A stretch of 37,063 nucleotides of DNA from an uncultured Lachnospiraceae bacterium (GTDB taxonomy: Bacteria > Bacillota > Clostridia > Lachnospirales > Lachnospiraceae): assembly GCA_902476645.1 (NCBI GenBank), contig CABSEG010000023.1:1-37063 (forward strand). The letters are read 5' to 3'. Each line of letters starts with the position of its first letter. The first letter of the stretch is position 1. Shown piece after piece: positions 1-5,663 of this stretch. The notes beneath the pieces are model-generated. The model was not told the DNA's origin and searched no databases. It saw only the letters and a list, made by a program, of their open reading frames with translations. A program made the translations under genes and the position numbers.

Positions 1-243
1 CTAAAAGATGTGAATGGGGCATTGCTTCTGATTTCCCAGTTTACCCTGTATGCCAATTGCAAAAAGGGAAACCGTCCCAGCTTTATTGAGGCAGGATCCC
101 CTCAGTTGGCGGAGGAGCTTTACGAGTACATGATCAAACGATGCCGCGAGAACGTACCTGTGGTGGAGACAGGGCGTTTTGGTGCAGAGATGAAAGTAGC
201 GTTATGCAACGATGGTCCTTTTACAATTTTACTGGAATCTTAA
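1..243 (+). CDS. dtd: D-aminoacyl-tRNA deacylase, C-terminal part (5' end outside window)
   Basis: This is the last 80 codons of DTD, the cytoplasmic editing enzyme that hydrolyses D-amino acids (and Gly-tRNA-Ala) from tRNA. The frame is open from base 1, so the gene starts upstream of the window. Two family signatures are visible: the LLISQFTLYA strand near the start, and the C-terminal block GRFGAEM...NDGPFTILLES, which carries the conserved NxGP motif that shapes the active site. Full-length DTD is about 150 aa, so about half is missing only because the window is cut. A hairpin terminator follows directly, so dtd is the last gene of a plus-strand operon. Function is by family resemblance and is secure. 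Confidence 0.93.
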   Translation, partial: LKDVNGALLLISQFTLYANCKKGNRPSFIEAGSPQLAEELYEYMIKRCRENVPVVETGRFGAEMKVALCNDGPFTILLES

Positions 244-244
244 T

Positions 245-298
245 AAGTATCTCTGTTTTATCTGACTGCATCGATGAAACAGAGATACTTTTCTTTTT
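245..298 (+). terminator. Rho-independent terminator after dtd
   Basis: A perfect 14-bp stem (245-258 with 277-290) encloses an 18-nt loop and is followed by TTCTTTTT on the plus strand. It begins 2 nt after the dtd stop codon. The minus-strand side has no T-run, so it should act on plus-strand transcripts only. Confidence 0.85.
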
Positions 299-307
299 CC
301 CCTAATT

Positions 308-334
308 GGTTTACATAATTTTATTATGTAAACC
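308..334. repeat. Perfect palindrome beside xerS, candidate dif-like recombination site
   Basis: Arms GGTTTACATAAT (308-319) and ATTATGTAAACC (323-334) are exact inverted copies around a TTT centre. The right arm contains TTATGTAAAC, which matches 10 of 11 bases of the XerD half-site of the Bacillus subtilis dif site as I recall it. The palindrome lies 1 nt past the stop codon of the XerS-like recombinase. Neither strand has a T-run after it, so it is a poor terminator. With 11-bp arms the central spacer is 5 nt (TTTTA), asymmetric, where classic dif has 6. That it is a recombination site is inference. Confidence 0.5.
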
Positions 335-335
335 A

Positions 336-1400
336 TTATTCTTCCCGAAGACGTACGGCCTTTGCAGCCTGACGCCTTCGTTCCTCATCCATAGCAGCAT
401 AATGCTTTTTGGTAGTATTTACGTCCTTATGTCCTAAAACATCCGCTACCAAATAAATATCTCCGGTCTCCTTGTACAATGTGGTTCCATAGGTACTGCG
501 CAGTTTATGAGGCGTGATCTTTTTCGTGGTGGTAATTTCTCTGGCGTATTTTTTCACCAGGTTCTCCACAGCCTGAACGCTAATGCGTCTGCGCTGAGTG
601 GAGTAGAAGAGTGCTTGTTCGTGTCCGGTTACCGGGGTAATCGATTTTCGATCCTCCAGATATGTTTTAAGCGCCTTTTCCACCTCTTCGCCAAAGTATA
701 CCTTCATCTCATTACCACCTTTTCTTACCAGGCGGATTCCGTTATTGCGAAAATCCAGATCCTCCACATCCAGCCCTACGCATTCTGATACACGAATTCC
801 TGTTCCAAGCAGAAGTGTGACAATGGCCAAATCTCTGTATTTTGTTTTCTCCCAATATCGTCTTTTCTGTCCGGTTAAAGAGTCTCCACAGTGCTCAATG
901 TACTCCAGAAGCAATGCGGTCTCATCAGGATCCAGACGAGTGATGGTTTTCTCATGAAGCTTTGGCATATCCACCAGTAAAGTAGGATTTGTATGAATTA
1001 GCTGACGCTTATAAAAATAGGCATAAAAGCTGCGCAAAGCAGACATTTTTCTTTTCATTCCTTTTTCCCCGTTTGTGATACAGCGTTCCTCATCCGAAGG
1101 ATCCTGATATGCTTTGAGAAATTCCATATATTCCTCTAAATCCACCGACTGGATATGATCCAGAAGATCTACAGTAAGAAGCTCCACAGGTTTGTCACGG
1201 AAAACGGGATTTTCCTTTTGGAGGAAATAAAAAAATACACGAAGGTCATAAGCATAAGAAATCCTGGTTCTGGTGGATGTGGTAGGCTCCATTGCCCGGA
1301 AATAGTCTTTGGCAAAAGGTGGAAGCGTTGAAAGGATTTCTCTGAGCTTTAACACATTTTTTAAATCCGTTTCTTCATGATAGGTCAAATTTTTACTCAT
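336..1400 (-). CDS. xerS: Tyrosine recombinase, XerS-like (chromosome dimer resolution type)
   Basis: A 354-aa tyrosine site-specific recombinase. An N-terminal SAM-like DNA-binding domain covers about residues 15-150 and the catalytic domain about 155-345. All catalytic residues are present: R203 (TGIRVSE), K227 (RKGGNE), H298 and R301 (HKLR), H324 (LGHKD) and Y334 (KKHY). The N-terminus and length resemble XerS, the single recombinase that streptococci use instead of XerC/XerD, more than XerC or XerD (about 300 aa). The start at 1400 is chosen because AAAGGAG precedes this ATG; the longer frame to 1487 has no such site. A perfect palindrome sits just beyond the stop codon, as expected if gene and target site travel together. 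A phage-type integrase is the alternative, but no other phage genes are present. Confidence 0.85.
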   Translation of the reverse strand: MSKNLTYHEETDLKNVLKLREILSTLPPFAKDYFRAMEPTTSTRTRISYAYDLRVFFYFLQKENPVFRDKPVELLTVDLLDHIQSVDLEEYMEFLKAYQDPSDEERCITNGEKGMKRKMSALRSFYAYFYKRQLIHTNPTLLVDMPKLHEKTITRLDPDETALLLEYIEHCGDSLTGQKRRYWEKTKYRDLAIVTLLLGTGIRVSECVGLDVEDLDFRNNGIRLVRKGGNEMKVYFGEEVEKALKTYLEDRKSITPVTGHEQALFYSTQRRRISVQAVENLVKKYAREITTTKKITPHKLRSTYGTTLYKETGDIYLVADVLGHKDVNTTKKHYAAMDEERRRQAAKAVRLREE

Positions 1401-1502
1401 AAAATCTCTCCTTTGTGTTGGATGCAATAATCTATATGAAAAACATGTGTTTGTCGTATAGATGTATAACACTATTAAAAGAGCCAAACTTGATCAGAAA
1501 TA

Positions 1503-1733
1503 CTATTCTTCAAATTCTGCAGTGACGATAAATCCTCTCGGTGTGTCTTCAATGTTTACTATGATTCCCTCTTTTGCCTTAATTCTGTTGTTACTCTTAA
1601 AACAACCGGACATAGCCACCGCCGGTTCAATGATGTAGCTGAAATTCATATTGGTTTGGATTTCTGAGATTTCTACCTTCTGACCGATTTCAATCAGATT
1701 GGGGCGTTCCATCTTAAATTTTTCCTGTCTCAT
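1503..1733 (-). CDS. Small conserved-looking protein of unknown function, 76 aa
   Basis: I do not recognise this family. The predicted protein is 76 aa, starts MRQEKFKMERPN, and has alternating hydrophobic residues (VEISEIQ, FSYIIEPAVA, IIVNIED, FIVTAEFEE), suggesting a small beta-barrel or OB-like fold. No signal peptide, membrane segment or cysteine motif is visible apart from one Cys. The ATG at 1733 is preceded at good spacing by AGGAGG, and a consensus promoter lies just upstream (-10 at 1764-1769), so the ATG at 1784 would lie outside the transcript. It sits alone between xerS and the yneA-like gene. The strong promoter and ribosome site indicate a real, well-expressed gene. Confidence 0.7.
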   Translation of the reverse strand: MRQEKFKMERPNLIEIGQKVEISEIQTNMNFSYIIEPAVAMSGCFKSNNRIKAKEGIIVNIEDTPRGFIVTAEFEE

Positions 1734-1763
1734 TTTAGAAAATCCTCCTCTTTCTTTCTGTAC

Positions 1764-1792
1764 ATTATAATTCATCAGAGTCAAAAGGTCAA
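1764..1792 (-). promoter_or_regulatory. Sigma-A promoter of the 76-aa gene
   Basis: Minus strand: -35 TTGACC (1792-1787), 17-nt spacer, -10 TATAAT (1769-1764). Transcription should start near 1757, about 25 nt before the start codon at 1733. Confidence 0.75.
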
Positions 1793-1824
1793 ATTTCTAA
1801 AATAGTAAAGAAAACGATAATAAT

Positions 1825-1875
1825 GCTTTGCCTTTCTGCCAGCCGTTAAAGACTTCAAAGCAAGAAAGACAAAGC
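1825..1875 (-). terminator. Possible long-loop terminator after the yneA-like gene
   Basis: Bases 1825-1837 pair with 1863-1875 (13 positions, one mismatch) around a 25-nt loop, 18 nt after the stop codon. The downstream minus-strand sequence is A/T-rich but lacks a clean T-run, so the call is weak. Confidence 0.35.
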
Positions 1876-1892
1876 AATTTGGGAGGGCTTAT

Positions 1893-2243
1893 TTACTTCC
1901 GTTCCACGGAATAATATGGAACCATCAAGCTTTGTCCATAATAAATCTCATCGGTATAGATCGAATTAATCTCCTTTACTTCCTCAATATAATCGTCGAC
2001 AGATTCATATTCAGATGAAATGTATCGATTTGCGATATCCCAGAGCGTCATGCCGTTTGATACGCGCACCTCGGTAAAATATTTATAAGCACCTGCATCT
2101 TCGGTTGCGCCAGATTGAATGGAGAAGTCATTACTGACACATACAATCAGTAGAATAAGACAAATGCTGGTCAACATAAAAAAGCGATTCCGAAAAACTC
2201 TTCTTCTCTCTTGCTTTTTTCTTCTGCAAAATTCTTTTTTCAT
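1893..2243 (-). CDS. yneA: YneA-like SOS cell-division suppressor, membrane-anchored LysM protein
   Basis: A 116-aa protein with a very basic N-terminus (KKEFCRRKKQERRR), one membrane segment (about residues 23-40, FMLTSICLILLIVCVS) and a C-terminal extracytoplasmic LysM domain (VSNGMTLWDIANRYI ... YYGQSLMVPYY). This is the layout of Bacillus YneA, which blocks septation during the SOS response. As in Bacillus, the gene is divergent from lexA and shares LexA boxes with it. The start at 2243 is preferred over 2249 because AGGAGG lies 8 nt from it but only 2 nt from the upstream ATG. The LysM fold and TM are seen; the division-inhibitor role rests on domain layout plus LexA control. The gene name is by analogy. 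Confidence 0.78.
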   Translation of the reverse strand: MKKEFCRRKKQERRRVFRNRFFMLTSICLILLIVCVSNDFSIQSGATEDAGAYKYFTEVRVSNGMTLWDIANRYISSEYESVDDYIEEVKEINSIYTDEIYYGQSLMVPYYSVERK

Positions 2244-2282
2244 AAACATATCCTCCTCTTTTATTAATGCAATAGTTAGATT

Positions 2283-2296
2283 CGAACATTCGTTTG
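2283..2296. promoter_or_regulatory. LexA box, downstream of the yneA-like promoter
   Basis: CGAACATTCGTTTG matches the Bacillota SOS consensus CGAACN4GTTCG with one mismatch. It lies just downstream of the expected transcription start of the yneA-like gene, where bound LexA would block elongation. Confidence 0.75.
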
Positions 2297-2306
2297 CTGT
2301 AATTGC

Positions 2307-2335
2307 ATTATATTATAAGAACACATGTTTGTCAA
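2307..2335 (-). promoter_or_regulatory. Consensus promoter of the yneA-like gene with an internal LexA box
   Basis: Minus strand: -35 TTGACA (2335-2330), 17-nt spacer, -10 TATAAT (2312-2307), a perfect sigma-A promoter. Bases 2318-2331 read AGAACACATGTTTG, a LexA box with two mismatches, occupying the spacer. A maximal promoter covered by an operator suits a gene that is off until DNA damage and then strongly on. Confidence 0.85.
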
Positions 2336-2343
2336 TAGAAAAC

Positions 2344-2357
2344 CGAACAAATTTTCG
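2344..2357. promoter_or_regulatory. LexA box between the divergent promoters
   Basis: CGAACAAATTTTCG matches CGAACN4GTTCG with one mismatch. It lies about 10 nt upstream of the lexA -35 and just upstream of the yneA-like -35, so it may serve both genes. Confidence 0.65.
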
Positions 2358-2367
2358 GAATGAATGT

Positions 2368-2396
2368 TTGCATTTTATTAAAACCTATGGTATGAT
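2368..2396 (+). promoter_or_regulatory. lexA promoter
   Basis: -35 TTGCAT (2368-2373), 17-nt spacer, -10 TATGAT (2391-2396) on the plus strand. A weak fourth LexA-like half-palindrome (2357-2370, three mismatches) overlaps the -35. Autoregulation by LexA is expected. Confidence 0.7.
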
Positions 2397-2458
2397 AATA
2401 AAAATACAGTCAGCGCCACCACAGAATTGTTATGCTGAGAAATAATTGGAGGTACCCT

Positions 2459-3079
2459 ATGGCTTATGGAAAAATATCAAAAAAACAGCAGGAAATCTTA
2501 GATTACATAAAGAATGAAATTTTGAATAGAGGTTTTCCGCCTGCTGTCAGAGAAATCTGCGAGGCAGTCAATTTAAAATCCACCTCTTCTGTCCACTCTC
2601 ACCTGGAAACCTTAGAAAAGAACGGTTATATCCGGCGGGATCCCACAAAACCTAGGGCTATTGAAATCCTGGACGATAATTTCAACCTTACGCGCAGGGA
2701 AATGGTAAATGTACCAATTTTAGGACGTGTGGCTGCAGGGGAGCCTTTGTTGGCAGTAGAAAATATCGAAAACTATTTTCCTATCCCATCCGAATATCTT
2801 CCCAACGTTCAGACCTTTATGCTTCATGTAAAGGGAGAAAGTATGGTAAATGCGGGAATCTTAGACGGAGATTCCGTACTGGTACAACAACAAAGCTCTG
2901 CGGAAAATGGAGAAATTGTGGTTGCTTTGTTGGATGATTCTGCTACCGTAAAGACCTTCTACAAAGAAGATGGATATTACCGCCTTCAGCCGGAAAACGA
3001 TGCGATGGATCCGATCCTGGTACATGGGGAGCTTACGATTCTGGGTAAAGTGATCGGGATTTTCCGTTTTTTAAGTTAA
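2459..3079 (+). CDS. lexA: LexA repressor, SOS regulator
   Basis: A 206-aa LexA: N-terminal winged helix-turn-helix (residues 1-70, with AVREICEAVNLKSTSSVHSHLETLEKNG as recognition region) and a C-terminal S24 self-cleavage domain. Autocleavage features are all present: the Ala93-Gly94 scissile bond (RVAAGEP), nucleophile S128 (GESM) and general base K165 (ATVKTF). RecA bound to single-stranded DNA triggers self-cleavage and derepression. The start at 2459 is chosen because GGAGG at 2447-2451 lies 7 nt upstream and the family starts this way; the frame open from 2432 has no ribosome site. It is divergent from the yneA-like gene and followed by a terminator. Identification is secure. Confidence 0.96.
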   Translation: MAYGKISKKQQEILDYIKNEILNRGFPPAVREICEAVNLKSTSSVHSHLETLEKNGYIRRDPTKPRAIEILDDNFNLTRREMVNVPILGRVAAGEPLLAVENIENYFPIPSEYLPNVQTFMLHVKGESMVNAGILDGDSVLVQQQSSAENGEIVVALLDDSATVKTFYKEDGYYRLQPENDAMDPILVHGELTILGKVIGIFRFLS

Positions 3080-3121
3080 TAATTCCAGAATTTAGAAGAG
3101 GGCTATATATTTGTCATTTCA

Positions 3122-3172
3122 GAAAAAGCGCATCCTTTTTCTTCCATGGGAAGATTGAGGAATGCGCTTTTC
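3122..3172. terminator. Bidirectional terminator between lexA and the SGNH gene
   Basis: AAAAGCGCAT (3124-3133) pairs with ATGCGCTTTT (3162-3171), with a nested CTTCC/GGAAG hairpin inside. A or T runs on both sides allow it to end lexA (+) and the convergent SGNH gene (-). Confidence 0.75.
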
Positions 3173-3178
3173 TACTCT

Positions 3179-4084
3179 CTATGAAATAGAGACATGCAAC
3201 TGATTCATACAGTATTGAAAAATTTTCACATATGTTTCGTTCGTGTAATGAAGTCCGTCTCTGGAGGTAAAACCATTGGTGCTCAGATCCTGGTAGGTAT
3301 CAATGTAGCCAAACCAAGGAGAGAGGTTTCCTGCCATAATGTTGTTGAAATTTACGATTGCTTCGTTTGTCACCACGCCACTGTAAAGGGAACGATCCAC
3401 TGGATTGACCGTCATAAAGTATACATCAGCGCCGGCTGAAGTCCATTGGTCTACCCGGCTGTTCAGAAAATCCACATACCCGGAAGCTCTGTCAATATCA
3501 TTGACTCCCATATTAAACACAATGGCACAGTTTTCGGTAACAGCCGTATCGATCTGGGGGGCTGCCGTATTCTCCAGCCAATCTAAACCGGTACCAACAT
3601 CACAAATCCATTCGCAGCCTGAAAAGCTAACTGCGGAACTCATCCCGACAAAACGGGAATCTCCTACCATAATTACCTTACTATATTGACTGATTTCCCG
3701 ATTTTCTCTGAAATAAACAGGCTCTTCTGTCTCTGTTTCAGGCTCATTCATTTCTGCCTCTGGTGGCGCAGCCAAAGAGTTTGACTGAGTAGATGAAGTT
3801 TCTGTCTCTGTTTCTTCTAAAACAGTTTCATCTTGTTTCTGTTCCGCCGATGGCTCTGCAATTGGTTCTGTCATCTGAGAAGTACGTTCTTTCGGATTGG
3901 TTTCATAAGAAGGAATCTTCCCTTCCTCTGGTTTTAAATCCTCTTCTGGTTCCACTTTTGGAGAAGCAGATTCTTTTAAAGATGCCTGAGAGGTATCAGT
4001 CTGCTTGGATATTAATGTAAGGGATAGCAGTCCAAAGACAAGTGCAAGGACACTTAACCATTTACGAATGGAATTGTTGTTCAT
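3179..4084 (-). CDS. Membrane-anchored SGNH/GDSL-family hydrolase
   Basis: A 301-aa exported protein. Residues 8-27 form a hydrophobic anchor or signal (WLSVLALVFGLLSLTLI), residues 30-135 are a low-complexity Glu/Thr/Pro/Ser-rich linker, and the C-terminal 165 residues are an SGNH hydrolase domain. Catalytic blocks: MVGDSRFVGM (block I Ser), NMGVND (block III Asn) and DGLHYTNETY (block V Asp/His). Such enzymes remove acyl groups from cell-wall sugars, lipids or polysaccharides; the substrate cannot be read from sequence. It is transcribed alone from a consensus promoter at 4179-4207. Oddity: the ATG at 4084 has no clear Shine-Dalgarno; a short upstream frame overlaps the start, so translation may be coupled. 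The fold is secure, the substrate unknown. Confidence 0.85.
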   Translation of the reverse strand: MNNNSIRKWLSVLALVFGLLSLTLISKQTDTSQASLKESASPKVEPEEDLKPEEGKIPSYETNPKERTSQMTEPIAEPSAEQKQDETVLEETETETSSTQSNSLAAPPEAEMNEPETETEEPVYFRENREISQYSKVIMVGDSRFVGMSSAVSFSGCEWICDVGTGLDWLENTAAPQIDTAVTENCAIVFNMGVNDIDRASGYVDFLNSRVDQWTSAGADVYFMTVNPVDRSLYSGVVTNEAIVNFNNIMAGNLSPWFGYIDTYQDLSTNGFTSRDGLHYTNETYVKIFQYCMNQLHVSIS

Positions 4085-4154
4085 AAGCCATATATTGAGG
4101 ATAACGTATACTCCTACTCCTTTCCATGAATCTGACCGCTTCTTCTGTTTTCAT
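4062..4154 (-). CDS. Possible 30-codon upstream ORF overlapping the SGNH start
   Basis: An ATG at 4154 opens a 30-codon frame (starts MKTEEAVRF, ends EQQFHS) whose stop lies 23 nt inside the SGNH gene in another frame. It has no good ribosome site of its own and lies in the leader after a TTCTTCTG/CAGAAGAA hairpin (4140-4163). The only argument for it is that the SGNH gene lacks a Shine-Dalgarno, so ribosomes ending here could reinitiate at 4084. Likely a leader peptide or chance. Confidence 0.25.
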   Translation of the reverse strand: MKTEEAVRFMERSRSIRYPQYMAYEQQFHS

Positions 4155-4178
4155 GCAGAAGAACAATCAAGTATTCTC

Positions 4179-4207
4179 AGTATAACGCAAGTAAAATTCT
4201 CCGTCAA
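4179..4207 (-). promoter_or_regulatory. Sigma-A promoter of the SGNH hydrolase gene
   Basis: Minus strand: -35 TTGACG (4207-4202), 17-nt spacer, -10 TATACT (4184-4179). The leader to the ATG at 4084 is about 90 nt and contains one 8-bp hairpin. Confidence 0.75.
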
Positions 4208-4248
4208 TATATACGAAAAATTCGATTGAATTTCAGACATTTTGTACA

Positions 4249-4277
4249 TTGATTTTTATCAGATAATTTAATATTAT
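4249..4277 (+). promoter_or_regulatory. Promoter of the candidate non-coding RNA
   Basis: Plus strand: -35 TTGATT (4249-4254), 17-nt spacer, -10 TATTAT (4272-4277). It does not precede any gene; the next plus-strand protein gene is 10 kb away. Transcription would begin near 4284-4287, where the 5' strand of the long closing helix begins. Confidence 0.55.
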
Positions 4278-4283
4278 ATAAAC

Positions 4284-4673
4284 AAAGATATAGATAATTA
4301 AGAGAAAGTTCCAAATTGATTCGAGAATAAATCACATAGTTGCATGTTTACTATTCGAAATTGCCGGGAACGAAAATCAGAATTTGGAAAGAATTTCTGA
4401 GTAAATGGTAAGAGAGAAATAGAAACAGGATAAGCAATATGGTGACTTAAGTTTCAAAATCAAAAGGATTTATTTGAAGTCATGGAAATGATAAAGGAAG
4501 CGATTTCAAGAAAAGATGGCGGAAGAAATCAGAAAGATAGAAAAATATGTAGCCATAAACTTGAGAAGGCTTGAATGAAAATCGAACCGGAGTCGTAAGA
4601 AATGATTGCAAAGCTTAGTTATCTATATTGAAGAAAAGGGATTCTTGAATGTCATCAAGAATCCCTCTTTTTT
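4284..4673 (+). ncRNA. Candidate structured non-coding RNA, about 345 nt plus terminator, unknown class
   Basis: This gap holds no credible protein gene but has an RNA-gene layout: promoter, body, intrinsic terminator. Bases 4288-4302 pair with 4614-4628 (15 pairs, one G-U), closing the whole body a few bases after the expected start and ending 9 nt before the terminator. Internal helices visible by eye: 4320-4329 with 4352-4359 (8 bp, GA bulge), 4311-4317 with 4381-4387, 4444-4448 plus 4455-4458 with 4473-4481, 4480-4483/4488-4491 around a GGAA tetraloop, 4502-4507 with 4525-4530, and 4551-4554 with 4568-4571. Some overlap and cannot all coexist. The body from about 4380 is rich in A and G. 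I see no signature of RNase P RNA, tmRNA, SRP RNA or a group I/II intron. A MITE-like element with 15-bp terminal repeats is the main alternative. Confidence 0.55.
4638..4673. terminator. Strong bidirectional terminator (candidate RNA and rsfS operon)
   Basis: GGGATTCTTGA (4638-4648) pairs perfectly with TCAAGAATCCC (4655-4665) around a 6-nt loop, followed by CTTTTTTT on the plus strand and TTTTCTTC on the minus strand. It can end the plus-strand RNA and the minus-strand operon that finishes with rsfS. Confidence 0.88.
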
Positions 4674-5034
4674 ACTCCTCTACTTCTAACTCTTCCAGAG
4701 AAATACTCTTTCCATCTCTCCAAATTCTCTCCAGATCATAGAACAGGCGGTTTTCTTCATCAAATATATGAATAACCAAGTCGCCATAATCTAATAAGAT
4801 CCAGTTGGCAGTCTGATATCCTTCCACCTGTCTTGGCTGATAACCAGCCTTTCCCAATAGTTCTTCCACGTTATCGGCCATAGCCTGCACCTGATTCCGA
4901 TTTGTTCCGCTGGAAATGATAAAATAATCCGCAAGAACGGATACTTCCGCTATGTTGATTACTTTTGTATCCGATGCTTTCTTATCGGCCAGTGCCTTAC
5001 AGGCAATGCGTGCCATCTCCTTTGACTGCTCCAT
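4672..5034 (-). CDS. rsfS: Ribosomal silencing factor RsfS (Iojap/YbeB)
   Basis: A 120-aa RsfS. It binds ribosomal protein L14 and blocks joining of the 30S and 50S subunits when nutrients are scarce. The protein shows the family core: IAEVSVLADYFIISSGTNRNQVQAMADNVEE, then VEGYQTANWILLDYGDLVIHIFDEENRLFYDLERIW. Length is normal. It is the last gene of the rplU-prp-rpmA-obgE-yhbY-nadD-yqeK-rsfS run, 20 nt after yqeK, and ends at a strong terminator. A clear ribosome site (GGAAAGGAGG type) lies upstream. Identification is secure. Confidence 0.95.
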   Translation of the reverse strand: MEQSKEMARIACKALADKKASDTKVINIAEVSVLADYFIISSGTNRNQVQAMADNVEELLGKAGYQPRQVEGYQTANWILLDYGDLVIHIFDEENRLFYDLERIWRDGKSISLEELEVEE

Positions 5035-5054
5035 TGCTTTTCCTCCTTTCCTCT

Positions 5055-5663
5055 TTAAACTGACATATTTGTTTTTAATGTTCGTTTTGCGATTACTCCC
5101 TGATAATATTCATAGGCCTCTCTGGTGGTCTCGTCAATCACACAGGAACGCTTTTTCAGATAGGACAGCGTATTTTTTAATATCACATATAGGGCGAGGT
5201 CTAGGTCTTCAAATGCCATTGTGCGGATTTCATCTAAATTTGGTGCTTTATTTCTCCATGGTTCGATATAGTCTGCCACATAAATAATTTTTTCCAAAAG
5301 GCTCATATTTGCCTTACCAGTGGTATGATAACGGATGGCGTTTAGGATTTCATCCTCTTCTATATGGTATTTTTCTCTTGCAATATAGGTTCCTACCTTA
5401 GCGTGAAGCAAAAATGGATTTTCCGCCTCCGACGGTGTGATGGGGATCCCATGCTTCTTACAGATCTTAATCTTTTTCTTGTTTGGAACACATTTTGCAC
5501 AATCGTGCAGCAGCCCCGCAACCTCTGCCTTTGGCAGATCATAGCCATGGCGCATGGCAAGAGCCGCGCTGGTATACATGACGCCCAGGGTATGTGTAAA
5601 ACGGGCTTCATCCTGGTACTTTTTCAGTTTCTTTTGCATCTTTTTGAGATTGTATTCACTCAT
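5055..5663 (-). CDS. yqeK: YqeK family HD hydrolase, symmetrical Ap4A hydrolase
   Basis: A 202-aa HD-domain metal-dependent hydrolase. In Gram-positives YqeK cleaves diadenosine tetraphosphate (Ap4A) symmetrically to two ADP, clearing an alarmone made under stress. The HD signature is visible: H in ARFTHTLGV, HD in AGLLHDCAKC, further His in LLHAKVG and RYHTTG, Asp in YVADYIEPWR. The start at 5663 is chosen over 5699 because the family starts near MSEYNLKKM and GGAG lies just upstream. It overlaps the end of nadD by 8 nt, implying translational coupling. The nadD-yqeK-rsfS order is the usual Bacillota arrangement. Confidence 0.93.
   Translation of the reverse strand: MSEYNLKKMQKKLKKYQDEARFTHTLGVMYTSAALAMRHGYDLPKAEVAGLLHDCAKCVPNKKKIKICKKHGIPITPSEAENPFLLHAKVGTYIAREKYHIEEDEILNAIRYHTTGKANMSLLEKIIYVADYIEPWRNKAPNLDEIRTMAFEDLDLALYVILKNTLSYLKKRSCVIDETTREAYEYYQGVIAKRTLKTNMSV

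Noticed and set aside
1443..1460. LexA-like palindrome (AAACATGTGTTTG) upstream of xerS
   Set aside because: At least three mismatches to CGAACN4GTTCG, including the key GAAC half; no reason to place xerS in the SOS regulon.
4449..4572. Open plus-strand frame of about 40 codons (QKDLFEVMEMIKEAISRK...) inside the candidate RNA
   Set aside because: It begins right after a stop, has only internal ATGs without ribosome sites, and its composition follows the A/G-rich base content.
4284..4673. Could the intergenic RNA be RNase P RNA, tmRNA, SRP RNA or 6S RNA?
   Set aside because: No GAGGAAAGTCC or ACAGA...GGCTTA blocks, no tRNA-like ends or tag ORF, no SRP Alu/helix-8 motif, and too long for 6S RNA.
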